64,000 nucleotides of DNA from Flagellimonas nanhaiensis (GTDB taxonomy: Bacteria; Bacteroidota; Bacteroidia; Flavobacteriales; Flavobacteriaceae): positions 620,001-684,000 of the forward strand of contig NZ_QTJX01000002.1 in NCBI RefSeq assembly GCF_003382275.1, given 5' to 3'. The notes under the pieces were generated by a model. That model saw nothing but the letters and a program-made list of their open reading frames with translations, did no database searches and was not told the origin of the DNA. Of this stretch, positions 53,469-61,572 are shown piece by piece. How positions within the stretch are numbered: position 1 is the stretch's first letter; each line of letters starts with the position of its first letter. The position numbers were made by a program, and so were the translations under genes.

Positions 53469-54066
53469 CTTCAAATCAGATTTACAACAAGAAAAGCGAC
53501 TTACCAAATTATTGGATTCTTACTACAAAAAGTATTTGGTCCAATACAGCTTTAAAAGAATCTCATCGTACAAAGAACAACTGCAAGGCATTGATCTGGT
53601 ATTGATTCATAAAGGTTCACAAGTGGAATATTTTGTGGATGAAAAGGCACAGTTGGATTACATCAACGAAAGCTTGCCCACTTTTGCTCTTGAACTTTTT
53701 TATGAAAAAAATAGTGTACACAAACAGGGTTGGCTGTTTGACCAGAGGAAAAAGACCCAATTCTATTCCTTGGTCACCAGTATTTATTCGGATGAGGAAA
53801 ATGTATTTACTTCTTGTAACATCACCTTTGTGAATAGGTCAAAATTGATAGAGCATTTGAACCTTTTGGGATTGACTTCGGAAAATCTACAAAACACCAT
53901 CAAAGAAAATCAGGAAGTTCATGGTAAATTAATATTGGAGCAGCTTCATCCGAGAAAAGAAGGTTATTTGTTTTTTTCAACTCAGAACAAGGCCGAAAAA
54001 CCAGTAAACCTTATTCTAAAATTGGATTATTTGATTGAGATTGGAGTTGGTAAAAAGTTTATCTAA
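53458..54066 (+). CDS. Candidate type II restriction endonuclease (PD-(D/E)XK-like), partner of the methyltransferase
   Basis: The protein has 202 residues and starts with TTG 53458 inside the methyltransferase gene. The core GIDLVLIH (Asp46), then EYFVDEKAQLDY (Asp61-Glu62-Lys63), has the order and spacing of a PD-(D/E)XK metal site: an acidic residue, a short hairpin and D/E-x-K on the next strand. A following block, LPTFALELFYEKNSVHKQGW and LFDQRKKTQFYSLVT, resembles the third strand and helix in such folds. No named family was recognised. Context makes a restriction enzyme likely, but activity and specificity are inferred. It shares the CTAA stop overlap with the next, convergent gene. 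Confidence 0.75.
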   Translation: MKSSFKSDLQQEKRLTKLLDSYYKKYLVQYSFKRISSYKEQLQGIDLVLIHKGSQVEYFVDEKAQLDYINESLPTFALELFYEKNSVHKQGWLFDQRKKTQFYSLVTSIYSDEENVFTSCNITFVNRSKLIEHLNLLGLTSENLQNTIKENQEVHGKLILEQLHPRKEGYLFFSTQNKAEKPVNLILKLDYLIEIGVGKKFI

Positions 54067-54509
54067 TCCTCCTTTTTAACCATGAGGATATGTGGTATAC
54101 CATCCTCTAAATATTCCTCTCCCTTAGTTTTAAAACCGAGTTCTTTGTAAAATTTGATGAGATAGGTCTGGGCAGAGAGTTCAATGGGGATTTTTGGAAA
54201 TTCGTTTTCAACAACCTTCAATGCGGACTGCATAATTAGTTTTCCATAGCCAAACCTTCTTTGGCTTTTAGGCACCACAACCCTTCCAATGGCAACATTT
54301 TCAAAATAGTCCCCTGGCTTAAAAATTCTAACATAGCCGACCAATTCTTCATTCATTTTGCCTAAAACATGAATTGCTTTTTGATCTTTATTATCCAAAT
54401 CTTGGTATACGCAATTCTGTTCCACTACAAAGACTTCGCTTCGTAAGCGCATTATTTCATAGAGCTCAGCGTTGGAAAGTTGATTAAATGATTTGACGGT
54501 GGTTTCCAT
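54063..54509 (-). CDS. GNAT family N-acetyltransferase, ElaA-like
   Basis: The protein has 148 residues with the ElaA pattern: LYEIMRLRSEVFVVEQNCVYQDLD near the start, then IGRVVVPKSQRRFGYGKLIM with the acetyl-CoA loop (R/Q-x-x-G-x-G/A). It closes with ELSAQTYLIKFYKELGFKTKGEEYLEDGIPHILM. ElaA proteins are cytoplasmic acetyltransferases of unclear substrate. ATG 54509 is used; the in-frame TTG at 54512 is less likely. It is the last gene of the CDF operon (start overlaps the CDF stop by one base, TGATG) and is convergent with the nuclease gene. Confidence 0.94.
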   Translation of the reverse strand: METTVKSFNQLSNAELYEIMRLRSEVFVVEQNCVYQDLDNKDQKAIHVLGKMNEELVGYVRIFKPGDYFENVAIGRVVVPKSQRRFGYGKLIMQSALKVVENEFPKIPIELSAQTYLIKFYKELGFKTKGEEYLEDGIPHILMVKKED

Positions 54510-55429
54510 CAATCTTGTACAATTACGCTTTTGGAATCACATTTATCAAATTCTGGCTGAATATTGACATGGTTGATGCCGTGTTTGTGATACACATGTT
54601 CCTCAATCCTTTCCAAAATTGAATCAAATTCAGAAAGTTTAATATCCTCTTTAAAATCGATATGGGCCTCCATATGCACCTCATCTTCGTTAAGCTGCCA
54701 GATATGTACGTGGTGCACATTCTTAACAGGTTCTATGGTACAGATAGATTCCACTATATCTTGAATCACTATACTTTTTGGAGTAAAAAGCATTAGCACT
54801 TTAGTGGATTCTTTTAAAAGATCATATCCCATATAAATCAAATAAATACCAATGGCCATGGTCAATACGGCATCTACCCAGTAAACTTGATAAAACTTCA
54901 TGAGAATACCACCTATCAAAACCGCAACTGAGGCCATCATATCGGTCAATAAATGTAAGTAGGCCGATTTCATATTCATATTCTCCTTAGAGTCCTTTTT
55001 CAACAATAGGACACTAAAACCATTGGCTGCTATTCCAATCAAGGAAAGCCAGATTACCAGGTTGGATTCTATTTCTTGGGGTTCCAACAATCGTTCAACA
55101 GCTTCCTTCATCAGGACCACCGCAACTACAATCAATGTAGCGGCATTGACAAAAGCCGCCATAATCTCCGCTCTTTTATATCCGAATGTTTTATGGCTGG
55201 AGGCTTTCTTTTTTCCCAAGAAAGTGGCGATATAACTAATAATCAATGAAAGTACATCACTGAAGTTGTGAAGTGCATCTGATAACAGCGCTAGACTTCC
55301 CGAGATAATTCCACCAATTACCTGGGAAATTGTAATAAGAATGTTGAGAAAGATGGATATTAAAAGGTTTCTTCCCTTTAAATCATTATGAGAATGTGAA
55401 TGACCATGATGATGGTGATGGTGGGCCAT
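54509..55429 (-). CDS. Cation diffusion facilitator family transporter
   Basis: This 306-residue metal exporter begins with a histidine-rich tail (MAHHHHHHGHSHSHND), a typical metal-binding stretch. Six hydrophobic helices follow with SGSLALLSDALHNFSDVLSLII (metal site A) and SAYLHLLTDMMASVAVLIGG (site A partner). The C-terminal cytoplasmic domain contains VKNVHHVHIWQLNEDEVHMEAH. The pattern is that of Zn2+/Co2+/Cd2+ CDF exporters. The gene begins two bases after rpiB and probably shares its transcript with rpiB and the ElaA-like gene. Confidence 0.96.
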   Translation of the reverse strand: MAHHHHHHGHSHSHNDLKGRNLLISIFLNILITISQVIGGIISGSLALLSDALHNFSDVLSLIISYIATFLGKKKASSHKTFGYKRAEIMAAFVNAATLIVVAVVLMKEAVERLLEPQEIESNLVIWLSLIGIAANGFSVLLLKKDSKENMNMKSAYLHLLTDMMASVAVLIGGILMKFYQVYWVDAVLTMAIGIYLIYMGYDLLKESTKVLMLFTPKSIVIQDIVESICTIEPVKNVHHVHIWQLNEDEVHMEAHIDFKEDIKLSEFDSILERIEEHVYHKHGINHVNIQPEFDKCDSKSVIVQD

Positions 55430-55431
55430 TG

Positions 55432-55863
55432 TTATCTGCAGGGTATTTTCTCAATTCTACGTTCATGTCTACCACCTTCAAACTCAGTATTTAAAAAGGT
55501 TTCCACCATTTCCAATGCTTGGGGAAGTGCAATGAACCTGGCAGGTAGACTAAGAATGTTAGCATCATTGTGCTCTCTTGCCAAAGCTGTAATTTCTTTG
55601 TTCCAACACAATGCTCCCCTAACTTTTTGATGTTTGTTTATGGTCATATTTGCTCCATTTCCACTTCCACAGACCACAATACCTATATCAACATTCCCTT
55701 GTTCCACATCATTTGCAACCGGATGTACAAAATCTGGATAATCAACGCTATCCGTGCCATCGGTTCCATAATTAATAACCTCAATGCCTTTGGATTTTAA
55801 AAGTCCAACTATGGCAAGTTTGTAGTCAGTTCCAGCATGGTCATTTCCTATGGCAATTTTCAT
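55432..55863 (-). CDS. rpiB: Ribose 5-phosphate isomerase B
   Basis: This 143-residue enzyme interconverts ribose 5-phosphate and ribulose 5-phosphate in the pentose phosphate pathway. Recognisable parts are MKIAIGNDHAGTDYKLAIVG, VDYPDFVHPVANDVEQGNVD, GIVVCGSGNGANMTINKHQK with the catalytic Cys, and the late EGGRHERRIEKI. All are characteristic of the RpiB rather than the LacA subgroup. The start is ATG 55863, upstream of which lies a 597-base AT-rich gap shared with the divergent rnr gene. Confidence 0.97.
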   Translation of the reverse strand: MKIAIGNDHAGTDYKLAIVGLLKSKGIEVINYGTDGTDSVDYPDFVHPVANDVEQGNVDIGIVVCGSGNGANMTINKHQKVRGALCWNKEITALAREHNDANILSLPARFIALPQALEMVETFLNTEFEGGRHERRIEKIPCR

Positions 55864-56460
55864 AAGTCTTGTTTTAAAAATGGTGCTTTACAAAGGTACG
55901 ATTCTTTTTTATGGAGCCCTGTTTATAAAAATTCCTAATTAACTCTATATAATTAAATATTAGGTAATTATAAATTATGGTGTTTTGTTGATCATTTGGT
56001 GAAAAGTAAAAACAAATGGATTTTGTTTTTTGGTTTTAAAGTTCCATTAAGCAATTTTTCCAAATGCCAATTGATATTTCATTAAAAATTAATCAACCAA
56101 TATGAAACATAAAATGCTTGAAATTAACATTAATCTTACTTTTAGTTTTCAATAAATTGATGTTGAAAACACTTTTCAAACATCGTTCATAAAAAATACA
56201 ACTCCCTGATTTCTAATTTAATTTATAAATGAAAAATTGTGTACAAAATCCTGAAGGTGTTCAAAGCAATTTTTTTTGAAATAATTATTGAACATATTAA
56301 CAAGCAATAACCATTACCATTTTTATTTAAAATTTTTAAAAGTAAAAAAGTATATAGTTGATTATTGTTGATAAAATGAAACTATGAATTCATAATACTC
56401 TCTTTAAATGAAAGGTCAAGGATTATAATTCGTACTTTTCAAAAAAATATATTGGTATAA
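55864..56460. other. Long AT-rich intergenic region between rpiB and rnr
   Basis: This stretch of about 600 bases has no credible coding frame (only frames of about 17 codons or fewer) and is clearly more AT-rich than its surroundings. It contains many homopolymer A/T runs and one short inverted repeat (TTGAAAA-CACT-TTTTCAA). It must hold the divergent promoters of rpiB and rnr. No tRNA, riboswitch or known small RNA fold was recognised. Confidence 0.7.
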
Positions 56461-58641
56461 ATGTCCAAAAAGAAAAAGAGAGCTAAAGGTCAGCGGAAGA
56501 ATGAAATTACCAAAGGCATTTTTACAGTACTTGAAAAGGAACCTAATAAAAGCTTCAACTACAAACAAATAGCTTCAAAACTTGGGATAACAGACACTCA
56601 GGATAGAAACTTGCTCATTAAACGATTGGGGCAGTTGAAAGCTACAAATAGGATTCAGGAATCAGAACGAGGCAAATACAAAAAGAAACCTTCCATACAT
56701 ACGTATTATACAGGAAAAGTCGATTTAACCACAAGTGGGAATGCCTATATTATCATCGATGAGCTGGAAGATGATGTTTTTGTTCCCTACAATCGTTTGA
56801 ACAAGGCATTCCATGGAGATTTGGTTGAAGTGTTTTTAAGACCAAGAAGAAATGGTAAAAAAGCCGAAGGTGAAATTTCAAAGGTTCTTGAACGTAAAAA
56901 GACAACTTATGTAGGCATTGTTGATAAACAAAAGACCTTTGCTTTTGTTAGACCAACAGATCCTAGAATGTATACGGATATTTTCATTCCCATAGAGAAG
57001 TTGAAAAAAGCTGATGATGGGGATAAAGTTTTGGTCAATCTTGGAAACTGGCCCGAGGATGCAGAATCTCCTTATGGAGAGGTAACCGATATTTTGGGTA
57101 CTCCAGGTGAACACAATACCGAAATACATTCCATTTTGGCAGAATATGGATTGCCTTATGAATTTCCATATGAAGTGGAACAGTATGCCAAAACCTTGGA
57201 TACTTCCATAAAGGAAACTGAAGTGGCGAAAAGGAGGGATATGCGTGAGGTGCTCACTTTTACCATTGATCCAAAAGATGCTAAAGATTTTGATGATGCC
57301 CTGTCCTTTCAAAAATTGGAAAATGGAAACTATGAAATAGGAATTCATATTGCCGATGTTTCGCACTACGTGCAGCCAAATACGATATTAGATGATGAAG
57401 CGTATGATAGGGCTACCTCTGTATACCTTGTGGATAGAGTGGTACCTATGCTTCCTGAAGTATTGTCCAATATGGCTTGTTCCCTTAGACCAAATGAGGA
57501 GAAATATACCTTTTCTGCCATCTTTGAGATAGATGACAATGCACATCTTATCAATCAATGGTTTGGAAGAACCGCAATCAATTCCAATGAACGTTTTGCA
57601 TACGAAGAAGCCCAACATGTTATAGAAACAGGGCAACATACAATTCCAAAGGATATTTCTATAAGAAATGGGGAATATGAGATTTCCGATGAGGTAGTCG
57701 AAGCAATTTTGACCATGGATAAATTGGCCAAGATTATGCGAAAATCAAGAATGGATGCCGGAGCTATTTCATTTGATAAAGTTGAGGTAAGATTTAATCT
57801 TACAGAAAACAATGAACCCGAGAGTGTCTATTTTAAGGAGGCAAAAGACGCGAACAAGCTCATTGAAGAATTTATGCTTCTGGCAAACCGTAAAGTTGCC
57901 GAGTTTATAGGAAGACAGAAAAAAACTTTTGTTTATAGAATCCATGATGAGCCGGATGAGGAGAAATTAATGGCCTTAAATGGCGTAATATCCAGATTTG
58001 GACATAGTATTAACCTAAGGGATAAAAAGAGCATTAACAGCTCTCTAAACAAGTTATTGGAGGATGTAAAAGGTAAAAAAGAACAGAACTTGGTGGACAC
58101 CTTGGCCATACGTAGTATGAGCAAGGCAATCTACACCACGGAGAATATTGGCCACTATGGTTTGGGCTTTGACTACTATACACATTTCACCTCGCCCATT
58201 AGAAGATATCCCGATGTTATGGTCCATAGGTTGTTGCAACATTATTTGGACAATGAAAAGCAACCAAAGGCTATAGTTTTCGAAGAAAAATGCAAGCATT
58301 CCTCAGATATGGAATTGTTGGCTGCAAATGCTGAACGCGATTCTGTGAAATACATGCAGATAAAATTCATGGAAGACCATAAAGACCAAGAATTTTTAGG
58401 AGTGATTTCCGGAGTAACAGAATGGGGGATTTATGTAGAAATCATTGAGAACAAATGCGAGGGAATGGTTAGGATTAGGGATATTAAAGACGATTATTAT
58501 GTTTTTGATGAAAGACAATATGCCATTGTAGGGGAAAGGTTCAAGAAGATGTACCAAATGGGTGATGAAGTATACGTGATGGTAAAAGAAACGGATTTGA
58601 TCAAAAGACACCTTGATTTTTCGTTGATTGGTAAAAAATAA
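56461..58641 (+). CDS. rnr: Ribonuclease R, 3'-5' exoribonuclease
   Basis: This 726-residue RNase R has a lysine-rich start (MSKKKKRAKGQRKNE), a winged-helix domain (about 15-75) and two cold-shock/OB domains (about 85-215). The RNB catalytic domain covers about 240-570, with the Asp cluster in LTFTIDPKDAKDFDDALSF and GIHIADVSHYVQP, and the RNB end signature YTHFTSPIRRYPDVMVHRLL. A C-terminal S1 domain ends the protein (GVISGVTEWGIYVEII). It degrades structured RNA. The long AT-rich region upstream must provide its promoter. Confidence 0.97.
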   Translation: MSKKKKRAKGQRKNEITKGIFTVLEKEPNKSFNYKQIASKLGITDTQDRNLLIKRLGQLKATNRIQESERGKYKKKPSIHTYYTGKVDLTTSGNAYIIIDELEDDVFVPYNRLNKAFHGDLVEVFLRPRRNGKKAEGEISKVLERKKTTYVGIVDKQKTFAFVRPTDPRMYTDIFIPIEKLKKADDGDKVLVNLGNWPEDAESPYGEVTDILGTPGEHNTEIHSILAEYGLPYEFPYEVEQYAKTLDTSIKETEVAKRRDMREVLTFTIDPKDAKDFDDALSFQKLENGNYEIGIHIADVSHYVQPNTILDDEAYDRATSVYLVDRVVPMLPEVLSNMACSLRPNEEKYTFSAIFEIDDNAHLINQWFGRTAINSNERFAYEEAQHVIETGQHTIPKDISIRNGEYEISDEVVEAILTMDKLAKIMRKSRMDAGAISFDKVEVRFNLTENNEPESVYFKEAKDANKLIEEFMLLANRKVAEFIGRQKKTFVYRIHDEPDEEKLMALNGVISRFGHSINLRDKKSINSSLNKLLEDVKGKKEQNLVDTLAIRSMSKAIYTTENIGHYGLGFDYYTHFTSPIRRYPDVMVHRLLQHYLDNEKQPKAIVFEEKCKHSSDMELLAANAERDSVKYMQIKFMEDHKDQEFLGVISGVTEWGIYVEIIENKCEGMVRIRDIKDDYYVFDERQYAIVGERFKKMYQMGDEVYVMVKETDLIKRHLDFSLIGKK

Positions 58642-58695
58642 TGATACTATTTTGGAACAAAGTTTGTTATTCTATCTGTAACCAAATTTTATAGT

Positions 58696-59376
58696 ATGAA
58701 ACCACTTACAATATTTTTGTTTCTACTTACAACACAACTGTTTTTGGCTCAGGAACAAAAGATAACCCGTGAACTTGGCGAATTCCATGAAGTGAAAGGT
58801 TTTGATGGACTGTCCATTAATCTGATCAAATCAGATGAGAACAAAGTTGAAATTATCGGAGCAAACACCCATAAAGTGGCCATAGTCAATAATGATGGTG
58901 TATTGAAGATTAGAATGGAGATTGATAAAATTTTTAGTGGATATAGAACTTTTGTTGACTTGTACCATTCTGGAGAACTTAAGGTTGTTGATGTTAATGA
59001 AGATGCACGGATTACCTCCTCAGAAACCTATGTACAGGAAATGATGGAATTAAAGGCACAAGAAGGTGGGGAATTGGCTATTAACTGTCAAACGGAGCAA
59101 CTTTTAATCAAAGCGGTGAGCGGTGGGGAAATCAAGGCCACCGGTTTTTCCCACAACCAAGATGTTATCATAAATACAGGGGGGAGTTATGATGGAAAAG
59201 AGTTTAAAACAAAGTTTACTACCATTACAGTAAATGCGGGGGGAAATGCCGAAATTTATGCTACAGATTATGTCAAGGCGAATGTTAAGGCAGGAGGAGA
59301 GGTAAATGTGTATGGTGACCCTGTGAAAATGGATGAAAAGACGGTTTTTGGAGGAAAAATCAAAAGAATGGAATAA
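58696..59376 (+). CDS. Exported DUF2807 (head GIN domain) protein
   Basis: The protein has 226 residues with a signal peptide (IFLFLLTTQLFLAQ). Its beta-helical DUF2807 pattern is FHEVKGFDGLSINLIKSDENKVEI and then short repeated strands such as LAINCQTEQLLIKAVSGGEI, IINTGGSYDGKEFKT and VNAGGNAEIYATDYVKANVKAGG. Such proteins are thought to sit in the periplasm or on the outer membrane and are often of unknown role. It lies 54 bases after rnr and seven bases before the LysE gene. Confidence 0.92.
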   Translation: MKPLTIFLFLLTTQLFLAQEQKITRELGEFHEVKGFDGLSINLIKSDENKVEIIGANTHKVAIVNNDGVLKIRMEIDKIFSGYRTFVDLYHSGELKVVDVNEDARITSSETYVQEMMELKAQEGGELAINCQTEQLLIKAVSGGEIKATGFSHNQDVIINTGGSYDGKEFKTKFTTITVNAGGNAEIYATDYVKANVKAGGEVNVYGDPVKMDEKTVFGGKIKRME

Positions 59377-59382
59377 TAGATT

Positions 59383-60126
59383 ATGATCGAGGATATTCAG
59401 GCAGCGGTTCCGTTGGGTTTTCTATTGAGTTTTATGATAGGACCCGTTTTCTTTGTTTTGTTGGAAACCAGTGCCATTAAAGGTTTTCGGGCCGGAGTCA
59501 GTCTGGATATTGGCGTTATCATTGCAGATATTGTTTTTTTATTGATAGCGTATTTCAGTAGTTTTCAATTGCTGGAAAATTTGAGCAATCAACCTGGATT
59601 GTTTGTTTTTGGAGGCATGATTCTACTGGTTTACGGACTGGTGATTTTTATCAAAAAGGAATCAAAAAAAGCAAGTTTAAAAGCATCTACAGGAACTTAT
59701 CTTGGACTCATTGTAAAAGGTTTTTTACTCAACTTTATCAATGTTGGTGTTTTGGCATTTTGGTTGGGACTTATTGTTATTGTAGGACCAAGTTTGGACA
59801 ATGACCCCAATAGAATATTGGTTTTCTTCAGCACCGTAATTGCGGTTTACTTTATAACCGATTTGGTAAAAATCATTTTGGCCAAACAACTTAAAAGATA
59901 CCTTACCAAAGAACGTATTGTACTCATAAAAAAGGGATTGGCCGTTGTATTGATTATTTGTGGGATTATATTGATTACCAAAGGATTTTTACCAAAGGAA
60001 AGATTTGATATCAAAGAAGGCTTGGAGCGTATAGGAGAAACAAAAAAACCCAACAAAAAGTTGGGTCTTTCAGAGGCATCGAGCGGATTCGAACCGCTGT
60101 ACAAGCTTTTGCAGAGCTGTGCCTAG
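59383..60126 (+). CDS. LysE family translocator, 3' end overlapping tRNA-Cys in antisense
   Basis: This is a membrane protein of 247 residues with six hydrophobic helices: PLGFLLSFMIGPVFFVLLETS at the start, then GFLLNFINVGVLAFWLGLIV. Family members export amino acids such as lysine, arginine or threonine. The helical part ends near residue 205, followed by a charged tail. The last about 26 codons run through the minus-strand terminator and tRNA-Cys, giving the odd sequence LGLSEASSGFEPLYKLLQSCA before TAG 60124-60126. A shorter functional form seems possible, but no earlier in-frame stop exists. Confidence 0.9.
   Translation: MIEDIQAAVPLGFLLSFMIGPVFFVLLETSAIKGFRAGVSLDIGVIIADIVFLLIAYFSSFQLLENLSNQPGLFVFGGMILLVYGLVIFIKKESKKASLKASTGTYLGLIVKGFLLNFINVGVLAFWLGLIVIVGPSLDNDPNRILVFFSTVIAVYFITDLVKIILAKQLKRYLTKERIVLIKKGLAVVLIICGIILITKGFLPKERFDIKEGLERIGETKKPNKKLGLSEASSGFEPLYKLLQSCA
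60048..60066 (-). terminator. Intrinsic terminator of tRNA-Cys
   Basis: ACCCAAC (60048-60054) and GTTGGGT (60060-60066) form a 7-bp stem with an AAAAA loop. On the minus strand it is followed by a run of T from 60047 to 60042. It lies seven bases beyond the tRNA 3' end and inside the 3' coding region of the LysE gene on the other strand. Confidence 0.85.
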
Positions 60127-60144
60127 CCACTCGGCCACGATGCC
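60074..60144 (-). tRNA. tRNA-Cys (anticodon GCA)
   Basis: The minus strand folds as a 71-nt tRNA: acceptor GGCATCG/CGATGCC, D stem GCC/GGC, anticodon loop CTGCAAA with GCA, T arm AGCGG-TTCGAAT-CCGCT and discriminator U, as required for cysteine tRNA. CCA is not encoded. The outermost pair of the anticodon stem is a C-U mismatch. Its 3' 53 nucleotides lie opposite the end of the LysE gene. Confidence 0.95.
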
Positions 60145-60189
60145 ATTTTGGAGGAGCAAATGTACTACTTTTTTTAGCTAACCCCAACC

Positions 60190-60552
60190 CTATTTGGGTC
60201 TTTCGGACTCTATAACAACCGTTACGCTTTCAACATCACCACCAATGGGAGGATTAATTTTTGAAACCTCTACTCTTACATACTTTACTTCGGAAGCTTC
60301 AATGAAAATACGATTGGTTATACGCTTGGCCACATGCTCCAAAAGATTGGATCTGATGGCCATTTCTTCTTTTACAATATTGTTGAGCAGAACATAGTCG
60401 ACAGTTTCACTAAGCTTGTCTGAGGCAGAAGGTAAGGATAGGTCTGCAGAGACTTCCAAATCTACACGGTAGTCACTTCCAATAAGCATTTCCTCCTTGA
60501 GACATCCGTGATTGGAATGTACTCGAATATTGTTCAATTTTATTTTTCCCAC
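60190..60552 (-). CDS. folB: Dihydroneopterin aldolase
   Basis: This 120-residue enzyme of folate synthesis cleaves 7,8-dihydroneopterin to 6-hydroxymethyl-dihydropterin. Recognised parts are IKLNNIRVHSNHGCLKEEMLIG near the start, LSETVDYVLLNNIVKEEM in the middle (active-site Tyr/Val region), HVAKRITNRIF and the end strand VRVEVSKINPPIGGDVESVTV. The start is GTG 60552 and no better ATG is available. It stands downstream of the PorP-like gene on the same strand, with no visible functional link. Confidence 0.93.
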   Translation of the reverse strand: MGKIKLNNIRVHSNHGCLKEEMLIGSDYRVDLEVSADLSLPSASDKLSETVDYVLLNNIVKEEMAIRSNLLEHVAKRITNRIFIEASEVKYVRVEVSKINPPIGGDVESVTVVIESERPK

Positions 60553-60594
60553 GGTACCAAATTACGCGGCAAAAATAGGAGAAAAACCCTCAAA

Positions 60595-61554
60595 TCAATA
60601 CATGCACCTACAATTACTTATTCCTTGGAATAGATCCATACCCACGGTCAAAACATGGGTACCCGTACTGTATCCTAAAATTTCATTGGTAATTACCTGA
60701 TAAGAGTAACCAAAATAGAAATTACTCTTCTTCAAACCTGCTATAGGAGCTATGTACAAGGGCTCTCCAAGCTGATCATTCAAGAATCGGTAAGTTAAGC
60801 CTACGTAGTAGTAGTCCTCAAAATCATGAAACCGGAATTTTGCATTCAAATCGGTAACGGAACGCCCATCACTTTCAAACCATTGGAAGAAAACCGAAGG
60901 CTCCAGTTCCAATTTACTGTTTTTGTTTTTGGAGATACTATAACCGGTATATATGTAATAGTTTCTGAGCTTGTTGGGCTCTATTTGCACAATGTCCGTA
61001 TTGAATTTGGACAAGTCCTTATTCAAAATGTTTGAAGCATTCAGGCTTAGATAAAACTTATTGTACCTATATAGAACTCCAAGGTCAAAGTTGTGGTTTG
61101 TAGTGGCCTTGTCATCTGTTGGAAGCTGTCCATTGAAATCGGTAAAATTTTCAACGTCTACCCTAAACTGGTTGAAGTTATAAGATATTCCAAAGGAAAG
61201 GAAAATGTCGTCATAGCGGTCCAATATCAAATGGTGGGCAAAGGAGACCCTCGCCCCACGTTGTTTGGTATGTCCGTTACTATCATTGTATAACAACATT
61301 CCCAATCCGGATCTGTTTCCAATTCTGGCATCGGCGGCCAAGGTTTGGGTATCAGGGGCATCTTCAATACCCACCCATTGTGTGAGTCCGTTGAGGCGCA
61401 CTTTAATGTGATCTCCAATTCCCGCATAGGTTGGGGACATCAAAAAAGGATTGTCCGCAATATATTGGGAAAGCTGGGGGATGGTCAGCTCTTGACCCTT
61501 AACTCCAAGGGCCAAGAGTAACAGAAAGACAGAGGGAAATATTTTTTTAAACAT
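60595..61554 (-). CDS. PorP/SprF family type IX secretion outer membrane protein
   Basis: The protein has 319 residues with a signal peptide (PSVFLLLLALGVKGQ). The PorP/SprF pattern is LTIPQLSQYIADNPFLMSPTYAGIG, then LNGLTQWVGIEDAPDTQTLAADA. Alternating beta strands lead to a beta-barrel end (FYFGYSYQVITNEILGYSTGTHVL). SprF-type proteins work with large type B T9SS cargo, such as SprB, that is coded next to them. That agrees with the repeat protein 18 bases upstream, so these two form a secretion pair. Confidence 0.95.
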   Translation of the reverse strand: MFKKIFPSVFLLLLALGVKGQELTIPQLSQYIADNPFLMSPTYAGIGDHIKVRLNGLTQWVGIEDAPDTQTLAADARIGNRSGLGMLLYNDSNGHTKQRGARVSFAHHLILDRYDDIFLSFGISYNFNQFRVDVENFTDFNGQLPTDDKATTNHNFDLGVLYRYNKFYLSLNASNILNKDLSKFNTDIVQIEPNKLRNYYIYTGYSISKNKNSKLELEPSVFFQWFESDGRSVTDLNAKFRFHDFEDYYYVGLTYRFLNDQLGEPLYIAPIAGLKKSNFYFGYSYQVITNEILGYSTGTHVLTVGMDLFQGISNCRCMY

Positions 61555-61572
61555 GGTTCAGCAGGTTAAGCG

